NCBI RefSeq assembly: GCF_006715085.1
Contig: NZ_VFMM01000003.1
Location: 248,001 to 312,000 of the forward strand
Source of the DNA: Kribbella jejuensis
Lineage (GTDB): Bacteria > Actinomycetota > Actinomycetes > Propionibacteriales > Kribbellaceae
DNA: 64,000 nucleotides
Reading direction: 5' to 3'
The notes under the pieces: generated by a model
The model's database searches: none
Seen by the model: only the letters and a program-made list of their open reading frames with translations
What the model was told of the DNA's origin: nothing
Part shown: piece after piece, positions 22,829 to 32,164 of the stretch
How positions within the stretch are numbered: the first letter of the stretch is position 1
Layout: every line of letters begins with the position of its first letter
Program-made: the position numbers and the translations under genes

Positions 22829-24256
22829 GTGGGACGTCGCCGCGGTTACCTGTTGACGGTCTGCGCACCGGCACTTGGACTGGCTTTTGGATTGGTGGCC
22901 GGGCCGAGCGTGGCCGCGAACGCGGCGCCCGGACGAGCGCCGCTGTTCTCGCCCGGCGCACCGGGCGCGGGGGATCCGTACTTCCCTGACATGGGCAACG
23001 GCGGGTACGACGTCAGCCACTACGACATCAGGTTGGCGTTCAACCCCAGCACCAAGGCGATCAGCGCGACCACGACAATCCTGGCCCGAGCAACGCAGAA
23101 CCTCTCCCGGTTCGACCTGGATTTCCAGGGACCGCTGAAGATCAGCAGGCTCTCCGTCAACGGTCGCGCCGCGTCGTTCGCCCGTACCGGTGCGCAGGAG
23201 CTGGTGATCACTCCACGGCACGGCCTGCGGCGGGGGAGCGTGTTCCGGGTCTCGGTGACGTATGCGGGCGTCCCGCAGAAGATCGACGACCCGGCGCTCG
23301 GCGTGTCCGGCTGGGTCGCCACCAAGGACGGCGCGGTCCCACTCAACCAGCCGATCGGCGCGGCGACCTACTACCCGGTGAACGACACCACCGACGACAA
23401 AGCGACGTACACCCAGACCGTCACCGTGCCGACCGGACTCACCGTGCTGGCCAACGGCGAACCCGGGCCGACGACGACGCACCGCGGCCGGACCACCTTC
23501 CGCTGGCACATGAACCAGCCGATGGCCAGCGAGCTCGCCATGCTGGCGATCGGGAAGTACAACGTCACCCGCGGTACGACGACCGACGGCCGGCCGAACA
23601 TCACCGCGATCGGCCGGTCGATCGACACGAAAGCCGGTCAGGGCAAGGTGTTCAACCAGACCACCGCGCAGATCGTTCAGTGGGAATCATCGTTGTACGG
23701 GCGCTATCCGTTCGGCTCGACCGGCGGCATCCTCGCCGACGTCGGCGTCCACTACGCGCTGGAGACGCAGAGCCGGCCGGTGTACGACCAGCGCACCAGC
23801 AACGTCAGCGGTGACCTGCTCGCGCACGAACTCGGCCACCAGTGGTTCGGCGACAGCCTGACTCCGGTCCACTGGTCGGACATCTGGCTGAACGAGGGCT
23901 TCGCCACCTACTCGGAGTGGCTGTACCAGGAGAAGTTCAAGGGCATTCCGGTGCAACAGAGCTTCGAGCAGACGTACGCCGGGGAGAAGGACTGGTCCGG
24001 CAAGGTGGCCGACCCCGGACGGGACCACATCTTCGACGACCTGGTCTACAACCGCGGCGCGATGACGTTGCAGGCGTTGCGCCTGAAGATCGGCGACCGG
24101 GCGTTCTTCCAGGTGCTCGAACAGTGGCCGGCCACCTACCGCTACGGCAACGTGTCGACGCGAACCTTCATCCGGTTCGTCGAGCGGCTGACGCACCGCG
24201 ACCTCGACGCGTTCTTCCAGACCTTGCTCTACCAGCCGGGCAAGCCGAAGCTCTGA
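22829..24256 (+). CDS. Secreted M1-family metallopeptidase
   Basis: A 475-residue gluzincin. The N-terminus (RRRGYLLTVCAPALGLAFGL, then AANAAPG) is a signal peptide, so the enzyme is exported. An N-terminal beta domain (about 50-240) is followed by the catalytic part: LLAHELGHQWFGD near residue 332 with HExxH, and NEGFATYSEW supplying the third zinc ligand about 18 residues on. It lacks the large C-terminal helical domain of PepN (about 850 residues), as in the short secreted actinobacterial group. The GTG follows GAGGAGG. It probably releases N-terminal residues from extracellular peptides. Confidence 0.9.
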   Translation: MGRRRGYLLTVCAPALGLAFGLVAGPSVAANAAPGRAPLFSPGAPGAGDPYFPDMGNGGYDVSHYDIRLAFNPSTKAISATTTILARATQNLSRFDLDFQGPLKISRLSVNGRAASFARTGAQELVITPRHGLRRGSVFRVSVTYAGVPQKIDDPALGVSGWVATKDGAVPLNQPIGAATYYPVNDTTDDKATYTQTVTVPTGLTVLANGEPGPTTTHRGRTTFRWHMNQPMASELAMLAIGKYNVTRGTTTDGRPNITAIGRSIDTKAGQGKVFNQTTAQIVQWESSLYGRYPFGSTGGILADVGVHYALETQSRPVYDQRTSNVSGDLLAHELGHQWFGDSLTPVHWSDIWLNEGFATYSEWLYQEKFKGIPVQQSFEQTYAGEKDWSGKVADPGRDHIFDDLVYNRGAMTLQALRLKIGDRAFFQVLEQWPATYRYGNVSTRTFIRFVERLTHRDLDAFFQTLLYQPGKPKL

Positions 24257-24265
24257 TCATCCCGC

Positions 24266-26854
24266 GTGCTACTGCCTGACTCCTCGGTGCCCGGGGCCGA
24301 CCTGCCCGTCCGGGCGGTCCTGCCCGCCACGGTCGATGCAGTGCGTTCGCACGGTACGGCGGTGCTGGTCGCGCCGCCCGGTTCGGGCAAGACCTCGCTG
24401 TTGCCACTCGCCCTGGGCGACGCGCTCGGCGGAACGATCGTCGTCGCCGAGCCGCGCCGGATGGCAACCCGCGCCGCGGCGGCCCGGCTGGCGACGCTGG
24501 TCGGCGAGCCGCTCGGGCAGCGGATCGGCTACGCGATGCGCGGCGAACGCAGCGGCGGGCGAGGTCTCCGTGTCGAGGTGGTGACGACAGGGCTGCTGGT
24601 ACGGCGTCTGCAGGAGAATCCGGAGCTGCCGGGTGTCGCAGCGGTCGTGATCGACGAGTGTCACGAGCGGCACCTCGATGCCGATCTGCTGCTCGCGTTC
24701 TGCCTCGACATCCGGGCGAACCTTCGGGACGACCTCGCCCTGGTGGCTACCTCGGCGACGCCGGACACGGCCAGGTTGAGTCGCGTACTGGGCACCGATC
24801 GTCCGGCGCCCGTCGTCACCGCGTCTGCTGCGCTGTACGACGTGGCGATCGAGTGGGCTCCTCCGCCCGTCGCCGTACCGCTGCTTCCCGGTGGCCGGGT
24901 CGACCCACGGCTGCTCGACCACGTCGCGGCCGTCGTACGGCGTGCGCTGGCTGAGAACGACGGCGACATCCTCGTGTTCGTCCCGGGGGAGGCCGAGATC
25001 AACGGGGTGACGCGCCGGTTGGCCGGTGAGAATGTCCTACCGCTGTTCGGCCGTCAGACGAGGGCTGAACAGGACCGTGCGCTGGCCGCCTCCGGCACTC
25101 GCCGGATCGTGGTCACGACGTCGGTCGCGGAGAGTTCGCTGACCGTGCCCGGGGTCAGGGTCGTGGTCGACTCGGGTCTGGCGCGGGAGCCGCGGACCGA
25201 TCAATCCCGTGGGCTCGGTGCGTTGGTCACCTGCCGGGTGTCGAAATCGTCGGCCGACCAGCGAGCCGGCCGGGCCGGACGGGAAGCGCCTGGACGGGTC
25301 TATCGGTGCTGGTCGGCCGCCGACCATGTACATCTCGACGACCATTCGGCGCCCGAGATCGCGATCGCCGACCTGGCCGGCTTCGCTCTCGACCTCGCCG
25401 CATGGGGTGCGCCTGCCGGCGAAGGTCTGACGTTGCTCGAGGCGGCGCCGGCCGTCGCGATGACCGCAGCCACCGAACTTCTTCGCCGCCTCGACGCCGT
25501 CGACGACAGCGGCCGGATCACCGAACGCGGGCGGCGGATGGCGGCGATCGGAGCGCATCCCCGGTTGGCTCGTGCGCTGATCGACGGTACGCCGCGGGTC
25601 GGCGCCGCCCGGGCCCGCGAGATCGTCGCGATGCTCTCGGACGACTCCAGCCGCGACTCCGGCGACGACTTGCCGGCCCGCTGGAGATCCCTACGTCGCG
25701 GCGACGATCGCGCAGCCACAGCCCGTTGGCGAGAAGAAACAACCCGCCTCACCCGAGCCCTCCCCTCGCCCGCCAGGCACCAGCCGCCCGCCACCCCGGC
25801 CTCGAGCGCCCCGGCCTCGAGCGCCCCGGCCTCGACTGCCCCGGCCCCCGCGGGTCCAGCTTCTGATGGGCCGGCAGGCGTCGTACCGGATGATCTTGCG
25901 GTGGGGACTGTGGTGGGGCTGGCGTATCCGGATCGGATTGCCCGGGTTCGGGGAGCCGACTCGACGACGTACCAGATGTCCGGTGGTACGGGTGCCGCGC
26001 TGGATCCGCAGTCGCCGTTGCGGAGCACGACCTGGCTGGCGATCGCGGTTGCCGACCGGGCACCCGGGCGGGCCGACGCCAGGATCCGTTCCGCGGCACC
26101 GATCGACGAGCAAACCGCGCGCGACATCGCGGCCGAGCTGCTCGGGACCACCGACCAGATCCGCTGGGACAACGGCCGGATCGTGGCGCGGCGCATCGAC
26201 GCACTCGGCGCGATCGTGCTCAGCGACGTACCGCTGTCCAACCCGGATCCGCTGCTCGTCCAAGTGGCCGTCCGCGACGGGATCCGGCGCAGCGGCCTGT
26301 CCGTACTGCGCTGGTCGGAGGCCGCTCGCACCTTGCGGGAACGGCTCGCGTTCTGCCACGCCCATCTCGGACCCCCATGGCCCGCGGTCGACGACGAGGC
26401 TCTGCTGGCCGGCCTCGACGACTGGCTGGGCCCGAAGCTGGCCACAGCGCGCGATCTTGCCCACCTCGACCTGACTTCGGCGCTCCGGCAACTACTTCCG
26501 TGGCCCGCAGCGGCCCGGTTCGACGAACTTGCGCCCGAACGGCTCCAGGTCCCGTCAGGCTCCGAAGTGCGACTCACGTACGACGGCGCCGAGCCGCCCG
26601 TCCTCGCAGTGAAATTGCAGGAAGTCTTCGGCTGGACCGCCACCCCGGCCGTTGCGGACGGCCGCGTCCCGGTCGTCCTGCACCTACTGTCTCCCGCACG
26701 CCGCCCGGTCGCGGTCACGAGCGACCTGGCCTCGTTCTGGAAGCAGGGGTACCCCCAGGTCCGGGCCGAACTCCGAGCCCGCTACCCCCGCCATCCATGG
26801 CCGGAGGATCCTCTCACCGCCATCCCCACCAACCGCCCCAAACCCCGCCGCTGA
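24266..26854 (+). CDS. hrpB: ATP-dependent helicase HrpB
   Basis: A DEAH-type RNA helicase-like protein of 862 residues. Walker A APPGSGKTS is near residue 36, the DECH box VVIDECHERH near 130, motif III ATSATP near 170, and the motif VI region SADQRAGRAGREAPG near 330; the C-terminal third has the HrpB-specific region (VRDGIRRSGLSVLRWSE). A low-complexity Ala/Pro/Ser insert near residues 505-540, encoded partly by three 15-bp repeats, splits the C-terminal region. The GTG start lies 9 bp after the peptidase gene. The cellular role of HrpB is poorly known. Confidence 0.92.
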   Translation: MLLPDSSVPGADLPVRAVLPATVDAVRSHGTAVLVAPPGSGKTSLLPLALGDALGGTIVVAEPRRMATRAAAARLATLVGEPLGQRIGYAMRGERSGGRGLRVEVVTTGLLVRRLQENPELPGVAAVVIDECHERHLDADLLLAFCLDIRANLRDDLALVATSATPDTARLSRVLGTDRPAPVVTASAALYDVAIEWAPPPVAVPLLPGGRVDPRLLDHVAAVVRRALAENDGDILVFVPGEAEINGVTRRLAGENVLPLFGRQTRAEQDRALAASGTRRIVVTTSVAESSLTVPGVRVVVDSGLAREPRTDQSRGLGALVTCRVSKSSADQRAGRAGREAPGRVYRCWSAADHVHLDDHSAPEIAIADLAGFALDLAAWGAPAGEGLTLLEAAPAVAMTAATELLRRLDAVDDSGRITERGRRMAAIGAHPRLARALIDGTPRVGAARAREIVAMLSDDSSRDSGDDLPARWRSLRRGDDRAATARWREETTRLTRALPSPARHQPPATPASSAPASSAPASTAPAPAGPASDGPAGVVPDDLAVGTVVGLAYPDRIARVRGADSTTYQMSGGTGAALDPQSPLRSTTWLAIAVADRAPGRADARIRSAAPIDEQTARDIAAELLGTTDQIRWDNGRIVARRIDALGAIVLSDVPLSNPDPLLVQVAVRDGIRRSGLSVLRWSEAARTLRERLAFCHAHLGPPWPAVDDEALLAGLDDWLGPKLATARDLAHLDLTSALRQLLPWPAAARFDELAPERLQVPSGSEVRLTYDGAEPPVLAVKLQEVFGWTATPAVADGRVPVVLHLLSPARRPVAVTSDLASFWKQGYPQVRAELRARYPRHPWPEDPLTAIPTNRPKPRR
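25796..25840 (+). repeat. Three 15-bp tandem repeats inside hrpB
   Basis: Unit CCGGCCTCGAGCGCC, two exact copies and one with a single change (A at the centre of CTCGACTGCC). They encode PASSA repeats in a disordered linker. The multiple of three keeps the reading frame. Confidence 0.85.
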
Positions 26855-26874
26855 ACTCTGGGCTCAGTCTCAGG

Positions 26875-27672
26875 TCAGGCGGACAGTGAGGTCCTGAGCT
26901 GGTTCATGATGTCGCGCAGCAGCCGCGACACCTGCATCTGACTCACACCGATCTCTTCGGCGATCGCCGTCTGGGTGCGGTGATCCTGGAGCCGGCGACG
27001 CAGGATCAGCCTCTCCCGGCCCGACAGCCTGCTGATGGCTCGCCCCAGCGTGTGGACCTGATCGACGAGTTCGTAGGTGTCGCTGGGGTCAGCGAGCGTA
27101 TCGACCAGCGAGACGGTGTCTACCCGAGAATGGTCCGCGTCCAGGGACGTGGGCTGGAAGCATCCGCGCGCCTGCTCGGCCTGGATGACGTCGCGGACGT
27201 CGACACCGAGCGCCTGCGCAAGGTCGTCGTACGTCGGCCAACGATGCAGTTCGGCGGCGAGTCTGGTCTCGGTCTGGTTGACACGGCTCTGCAGTTCCTG
27301 CAACGGCCGGGGTAGCTTGACGGCCCAGGCGTGGTCGCGGAAGTGGTGCCCGATACCGCCGCGAATTGTCGGAATCGCGTACGAGCGGAAGTCGGCGCCC
27401 GGCGCCGGGCGGTAGTTCCGGGCAGCCTTGACGAGGTGTTCGTACGCCACCTGCCGCAGGTCCTCGATGTCGACGCCGTGGCCGCGGTAGCGGTCGGCGA
27501 TTGTCCGCGCCAGCGGCGCTGCTGCGACGACCGCCTGATTCACCAAGTGATCACGTCTCCGGCCGGTCGCCTCCTGTGCGGCCGCCAGGAGTTCCTCCGC
27601 CCTCGCGACGTCGTCACGCCGACCTGATCGGCGTGACACATCGTTCTCCCGCGCGAGTTCCGTGAGAGACAA
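26875..27672 (-). CDS. SigB/SigF-type alternative RNA polymerase sigma factor
   Basis: A 265-residue group 3 sigma factor of the general-stress type. Region 2 spans about 55-125 (DIEDLRQVAYEHLVKAARNY, then FRSYAIPTIRGGIGHHFRD), region 3 about 125-190, and region 4 ends with RTQTAIAEEIGVSQMQVSRLL. The start is a TTG at 27672 with a perfect GGAGGT five bases upstream, which decides it over internal ATGs. Such factors are usually held by an anti-sigma kinase, but none is encoded in this window. Two GAF-ANTAR proteins lie 3 and 12 kb away, consistent with a stress-related region. Confidence 0.92.
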   Translation of the reverse strand: MSLTELARENDVSRRSGRRDDVARAEELLAAAQEATGRRRDHLVNQAVVAAAPLARTIADRYRGHGVDIEDLRQVAYEHLVKAARNYRPAPGADFRSYAIPTIRGGIGHHFRDHAWAVKLPRPLQELQSRVNQTETRLAAELHRWPTYDDLAQALGVDVRDVIQAEQARGCFQPTSLDADHSRVDTVSLVDTLADPSDTYELVDQVHTLGRAISRLSGRERLILRRRLQDHRTQTAIAEEIGVSQMQVSRLLRDIMNQLRTSLSA

Positions 27673-27733
27673 CAGGGGACCTCCTTACATCAGACATGAT
27701 CGGACTGCGCCTTACGGCCGGGTGAGCGAATGG

Positions 27734-28429
27734 TCAGCCGGGTGGTGGTTTGCGGGGCCGGCGCCTGGGGCCGGTCGAGCCGTCGGCCCGGCGGTCGTCT
27801 TCGCTGACCGGTTGGTCTCGGGGGATGTCGAAGATCTCGGCCTTGACCTCTGAGGCGGGGTCGTTGGGGTCGGTGGCCGTGTCGTAGACCGGGCGGTGGG
27901 AGGTGTGCCGGTCGGAGTGTGCGGCGGTGTAGCGGTGCTTGTGCTGGATCTTGACGTGGTGGCGTTGTCTCAAGACCTGTGCGGCGGCGATGGTCTCGGG
28001 TGCGGCCAGGGCGGCGACGGTGAGTGAGATGGCAGCCGAACACAGGCACAGAGTGCAGAACGCGCCGACGACCAGGGCTTGGGTGGCGATCAGGCCGAGG
28101 GCGGCCAGGCCGAGGCCGGCGGCGACGGCTCCGGTGGCGGCCACGGTCCAGGGGTGGTCTCGCCAGCGGTTGGTGCCGCCGAGGGATTCGAGGATGGCTT
28201 CGAGCAGGTAGGCGACGGCGCCGAGTGAGGCGTCGGGGATCGGTAGTGCCTGTGAGACCGAGGAGGTGAGCACTTTCCGGCTGCCGTTGCCGAAGAACGG
28301 GTCCCAGATCGAGTCCAGTACGCCGACCTGGAACAGCGTCAGGGTCAGCGCGACGGCGAAGCCTGCCAGCGACAGCACGATCACCGGCGTCCGCCGACGC
28401 CACGACGAGAGCGACGAGTGAGCTTTCAC
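27734..28429 (-). CDS. Vitamin K epoxide reductase (VKOR) family-like membrane protein
   Basis: A 231-residue protein with about five hydrophobic segments and a long charged C-terminal tail (about 165-231). The active-site pair CTLC appears in GAFCTLCLCSAAIS near residue 125, as in bacterial VKORs that reoxidise DsbA-like proteins using quinone. The loop cysteine pair of true VKORs seems absent: the matching segment RKVLTSSVSQALPIPDASLG has no Cys. It may therefore be partial in function. The GTG start overlaps the stop of an upstream epimerase remnant (GTGA at 28426-28429). Confidence 0.75.
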   Translation of the reverse strand: MKAHSSLSSWRRRTPVIVLSLAGFAVALTLTLFQVGVLDSIWDPFFGNGSRKVLTSSVSQALPIPDASLGAVAYLLEAILESLGGTNRWRDHPWTVAATGAVAAGLGLAALGLIATQALVVGAFCTLCLCSAAISLTVAALAAPETIAAAQVLRQRHHVKIQHKHRYTAAHSDRHTSHRPVYDTATDPNDPASEVKAEIFDIPRDQPVSEDDRRADGSTGPRRRPRKPPPG

Positions 28430-28584
28430 AGTAACCGCGCACCCCAGGTCGTGGTCACTGACCGACCGGGTTCTAGGCGCAGGACGTCAGTGCCGGTGGC
28501 GAAAGCGTTCGGGGGACGCTGCTGTCCGAGGCAGAGCTCGTACTGCTTGCCCGACGGCGGTGTGGCGGTGCCCAGCGCGGTCAC
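28426..28584 (-). pseudogene. C-terminal remnant of an aldose 1-epimerase-like protein
   Basis: A 52-residue ORF (GTG at 28584, GGAGGGG 8 bp before it) whose sequence ELCLGQQRPPNAFATG, then VLRLEPGRSVTTTW, looks like the last strands of galactose mutarotase-type enzymes (P-P-N-A-F and L-x-P-G-x-S motifs). The rest of that enzyme (about 250 residues) is absent. The ORF still carries a good ribosome binding site and is coupled to the VKOR-like gene by a 4-bp overlap, so it could now act as a leader peptide. Confidence 0.55.
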
Positions 28585-28796
28585 GTCAACAACCCCTCCT
28601 ACCTGTGCCTGCCCGAATGTCCTTCCCGCAGTACCCACCGGCCCGGAGCTCTAGTCGCGGTTTAGTTGTGAAATGTGAACAGTAAAGATATTGCAATCAT
28701 CTACCGGCACGGTCCGGGTCGGAACACACCATCGCGCCGCCTGCCTGGCGCAGGACGTATAGTCAGTGGCGTGATGCAATCGGCGAGGCGGAACGC

Positions 28797-29570
28797 ATGA
28801 GACTTGTCTACGATGAGGCGGGCCATGGGGAGTGCGTGGTTTTGATTCACGGTCATCCGTTCGATCGCCGGCTGTGGGAACCTCAGGTGCGCGCCATGCG
28901 TAATCGCTTCCGGGTGGTCGTCCCGGACCTGAGAGGGTTCGGCGAAAGCCCGGTCACACCGGGCTCGGTGACGATGCGTGAGTACGCCGCTGACATCGAG
29001 GACCTCCTGGATGACCTCGGGGTCGGTCGCGCGGCGATCGTCGGTCTGAGCATGGGTGGGCTGGTGACGATGGAACTGGCCGTGTCGCGGCCGGAACGCT
29101 ACTGGGCCATCGGGCCGGTGGCAACGACGGCTGAGCCCGTCACGCCACAAGAGCGGACGATCCGGCTGCAGCGGGCCGAGGCGGTCGAGCGCGATGGCAT
29201 GGGTGTTCTGGTGGACTACATGCACACCGGCCTGTACGGGCCGAACTGCTCGCCCGCCATCCGCGCCCGCATTGAGGCCATGATGGCTGCGGCGCCACCT
29301 GCCGGCGCGGCAGCCGCGCTGCGCGGCCGAGCCGAACGGCCGGACTATCGGCCTCTTCTCGCCGCGCTTGATGTGCCGGCGTTCGTCTGCGCGGGATCGG
29401 CGGATCCTTGGTCCAATCAGCAGGTGACCGACGAGATCGTCGCTTGTCTCAAGGACCCCACACTCCTTGTGCTCGACGGCGTCGGCCATCTCCCCAACCT
29501 GGAAGCCGAACGCGAGTTCAACCACGCCCTTCGCACCTTCCTCGAAGCCCACGCCTTACTCGAGAGGTAA
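28797..29570 (+). CDS. Alpha/beta hydrolase
   Basis: A 257-residue alpha/beta-fold hydrolase. It has the oxyanion motif LIHGHPFDRRLWEPQ near residue 17, the nucleophile elbow GLSMGG near 83, a charge-relay Asp in CAGSADPWS near 203 and the His in DGVGHLPNLE near 230. There is no signal peptide. An AT-rich stretch at 28660-28700 may hold its promoter; the remaining 200 bp before it show no gene. A hairpin follows the stop, then a second hydrolase gene in the same direction. Substrate unknown. Confidence 0.88.
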   Translation: MRLVYDEAGHGECVVLIHGHPFDRRLWEPQVRAMRNRFRVVVPDLRGFGESPVTPGSVTMREYAADIEDLLDDLGVGRAAIVGLSMGGLVTMELAVSRPERYWAIGPVATTAEPVTPQERTIRLQRAEAVERDGMGVLVDYMHTGLYGPNCSPAIRARIEAMMAAAPPAGAAAALRGRAERPDYRPLLAALDVPAFVCAGSADPWSNQQVTDEIVACLKDPTLLVLDGVGHLPNLEAEREFNHALRTFLEAHALLER

Positions 29571-29575
29571 TCGAC

Positions 29576-29621
29576 CTCAGGCGGCGTCCTGACCAGGATT
29601 GCTCTGGTCGCGTCGCCTGAG
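29576..29621 (+). terminator. Intercistronic hairpin between two hydrolase genes
   Basis: Outer stem CTCAGGCG (29576-29583) with CGCCTGAG (29614-29621) and inner stem GACCAG with CTGGTC. There is no T-run. It could weaken read-through or protect mRNA. Confidence 0.5.
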
Positions 29622-29649
29622 ACGACCCTCCGAGTAAAGGAACACGACC

Positions 29650-30474
29650 ATGCCCTTCATCAACACCGGCGACGGAACGTCCTTGTTCGTCACGGATTGG
29701 GGGAGCGGGCCTCCGCTGGTGTTCGTCCACGCCTGGGGGCTGCGGTCGGACCAGTGGGATTACCAGATTCCCGCCCTGACCGCCGCCGGACTGCGGTGCA
29801 TCGTCTACGATCAGCGCGGCCACGGTCGCTCCGACCGGCCTGGCCGCGGGTACGACCTCGACACGATGGCCGATGACCTGGCCGCCGTCATCGAGTACTT
29901 CGAGCTGACGAACGTCACGCTCGTCACCCACTCGGTGGGCGGAAAGGAAGCTGTTCGCTACCTGACCCGGCACGGCGACGACCGCATCGACAAGCTGGTT
30001 CTGATCGCGCCCACCACCCCGTTCCTTCGGGCCGCCGAGGACAACCCCGAAGGCCTCGACGCTGCCCTCGTCGACGCCAACTACGCCGCCGTAGCCGCCG
30101 ATGTGCCGAAGTGGTGCCGGCAGTTCGAAGCCGCCGGCCCGTACTTCGGTGAGAGCGCCGGCAGCTCACCGGGGCTCATCGAGTGGACCATGCAAATGAT
30201 CATCGACACCCCTCTCATGGTCTTGCTGGAGACCCTGCGTACGAACACAGATGCCGACATGCGCACCGAGGTCAGCAAGATTGACGTACCCGTGCTGATC
30301 CTCCACGGCGAACAGGACGCCTCCGCGCCGTTGGCGCTCACCGGCCGGCGAACAGCAGCCTTGGTGCCGAACGCAGAACTGATCACCTACCCAGCCGCCG
30401 GGCACGGTGTGTATGCGAGCGACCATGCGCAGGTCAACGCGGACATCATCCGCTTCGTCCGCGCGATCGCTTGA
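29650..30474 (+). CDS. Alpha/beta hydrolase (haloperoxidase/esterase-like)
   Basis: A 274-residue alpha/beta hydrolase close to the non-haem haloperoxidase and arylesterase group: VFVHAWGLRSDQWDYQ near residue 24, YDQRGHGRSDRPGRGYDLDT near 55, the nucleophile in THSVGGKEAV near 97, the Asp in LHGEQDASAPL near 220 and the His in AAGHGVY near 250. The ATG follows AAAGGA. It has only moderate similarity to the hydrolase upstream, so it is not a simple duplication. Natural substrate unknown. Confidence 0.88.
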   Translation: MPFINTGDGTSLFVTDWGSGPPLVFVHAWGLRSDQWDYQIPALTAAGLRCIVYDQRGHGRSDRPGRGYDLDTMADDLAAVIEYFELTNVTLVTHSVGGKEAVRYLTRHGDDRIDKLVLIAPTTPFLRAAEDNPEGLDAALVDANYAAVAADVPKWCRQFEAAGPYFGESAGSSPGLIEWTMQMIIDTPLMVLLETLRTNTDADMRTEVSKIDVPVLILHGEQDASAPLALTGRRTAALVPNAELITYPAAGHGVYASDHAQVNADIIRFVRAIA

Positions 30475-30599
30475 TGGTTCCCGAAGAGGGCCGTTCTGCA
30501 TGGCGTTTCCCCGGGCGCCGGGGTGATGGTGCATGATGACGTTGTGCTTCACTCCGGCAGCGTGGGTGGTCAGTACGCCCTTTTGCCGTGGAGCTGAAC

Positions 30600-31427
30600 A
30601 TGCTCGAGCCGTCGGCTCGTTCCCAGGGCGAGTTGTTTGCGCAGCTCGCCCTGACGTTGCACGCCGCGCCCGGTCCCGATGAGACGATGGACGCGGTGAT
30701 CGAGTCGGCGCTGCACCTGGCCGGCTGTACGCAGGCCGGGATCGTCCTGGCTGGGCCACACAGCCAGGCGACCGTCGGTGCGGTGACCGATCCGCTCGTG
30801 GAGCGGCTCTACAACTGGCAGATCAGCGTTGGTTCCGGACCGATGCTTGATGCCCTGTCCGGTCCGCGAACGGTCTACGTGGCCGATGCCGCGGCGGCGA
30901 CCGACTGGATTCGGTGGCGGAACGAGGCGGTCGGCCTCGGTTTCGGCAGTGTGCTGCATGTGCCGATGCTGACCGCATCGCGAGTCGAGGGAGTGCTCTC
31001 GCTGTATCACCGCGAACCGCACGCGTTCAGCGATGCCGACGCCGTACCGGTCGCGCACATCCTCGCCCGGCACGCCACCGTCGCGGTCGCCGGTAGCCGC
31101 CGGGAGCAGAACCTGGCCCAGGCGATCGACGCCCGCAAGCTGGTCGGGCAGGCGATGGGCATCCTGATGGAGCGGTACGACCTGGACGGCGACCGCGCCT
31201 TCGAAGTACTCAAGCGCTACTCGCAGACGTCGAACACGAAGCTGCACGCCGTAGCGCAACAACTCATCGACACCCGCCGCCTGCCCAAACTCGGCCCCAG
31301 CCAGGCCGATGGACCGGCGACGCAACCTCCCGACGAGCTCAGGGTTCCTGACTCTACTGACGGTGGCGGCGGGGGAGAGACTACGGACCTGACCGCTCAA
31401 CCGGTCACCCCGATCGAGCCTGTGTGA
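30600..31427 (+). CDS. GAF and ANTAR domain protein
   Basis: A 275-residue RNA-binding antiterminator with a sensory domain. Residues about 15-165 form a GAF domain (TMDAVIESALHLAGCTQAGI, ending in LARHATVAVAGS), and about 170-225 the ANTAR helices (DARKLVGQAMGILMERYDLDGD, then FEVLKRYSQTSNTKL). ANTAR proteins bind paired hairpins in mRNA leaders and prevent termination. The C-terminal 50 residues are disordered. The ATG at 30600 has GGAG six bases upstream and is preferred to a GTG at 30588. Target RNA not identified in the window. Confidence 0.9.
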   Translation: MLEPSARSQGELFAQLALTLHAAPGPDETMDAVIESALHLAGCTQAGIVLAGPHSQATVGAVTDPLVERLYNWQISVGSGPMLDALSGPRTVYVADAAAATDWIRWRNEAVGLGFGSVLHVPMLTASRVEGVLSLYHREPHAFSDADAVPVAHILARHATVAVAGSRREQNLAQAIDARKLVGQAMGILMERYDLDGDRAFEVLKRYSQTSNTKLHAVAQQLIDTRRLPKLGPSQADGPATQPPDELRVPDSTDGGGGGETTDLTAQPVTPIEPV

Positions 31428-31441
31428 ATCTGGTCGCGGAA

Positions 31442-32044
31442 TCAGCGTTGGACTGGGAAGACGAGATGGGTGACGCGGTCGCCCTGGATGCAGACTGTCG
31501 GGTTGCCGAGCAGCATGTCGTCGGCCGAGAGCTTGCCGAAGAAGGGACGGTTGCCTTCACCCATCACGACCGGGACCAGGTCGACGGCCACCTCGTCGAG
31601 TAGTCCCAGTTCGAGGCACTGCCGGGCGATCGTCCCGCCGGTAACGGTGACGACCTTGTCCCCGGCGAGCTCCTGCGCACGGGCGACCGCAGCCTCCACT
31701 CCGTCGGTGACGAAGGTGAACGGCGCGTCCGGGTGGGCTTCGACCCAGTCCGTGGGCACCGTGTGGGTCACCACGACAACCGGTACGTCGAGGGTGTGGC
31801 GACCCTGCCATCCGTGGGCCACCTCGAACAGCGTCCGACCGCACACCAGCACACCGAGCGAAGATGTCCATTGCCGCAGATGCTCCGAGCTCGCGGGGCT
31901 GACATGAAGGGTGATGTCCCCAGCCGGACTCGGCATCTCGACCGCACCGTTCTGCAGCCAGTCGAACAACCGCCCGATGCTGTTGTCCCCCTTCGCCACA
32001 TACCCGTCCAGCGACATGTTCGCCTGCGCCACAACCTTGCCCAT
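31442..32044 (-). CDS. Dihydrofolate reductase family protein (RibD C-terminal type)
   Basis: A 200-residue NADPH-dependent reductase fold. It opens VVAQANMSLDGYVAKGDNSI, the usual start of this family, and has VLVCGRTLFEVAHGWQG near residue 75, KVVTVTGGTIARQCLELGLLDE near 135 with the NADPH glycine motif, and VPVVMGEGNRPFF near 165. It is shorter and different from housekeeping FolA. These proteins occur widely as accessory reductases of unknown substrate. It is convergent with the GAF-ANTAR gene. Confidence 0.88.
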   Translation of the reverse strand: MGKVVAQANMSLDGYVAKGDNSIGRLFDWLQNGAVEMPSPAGDITLHVSPASSEHLRQWTSSLGVLVCGRTLFEVAHGWQGRHTLDVPVVVVTHTVPTDWVEAHPDAPFTFVTDGVEAAVARAQELAGDKVVTVTGGTIARQCLELGLLDEVAVDLVPVVMGEGNRPFFGKLSADDMLLGNPTVCIQGDRVTHLVFPVQR

Positions 32045-32164
32045 ATCGACTCCCTCGACTCATCGTTCCGATGGCTCAACTCTGGTCCCTGCAACCGAGT
32101 CGTGTCGTCACCAGATCTAATGAAACCGCCCCCGAACATGCTGCGGCCTCGACGGTCGTTATGT

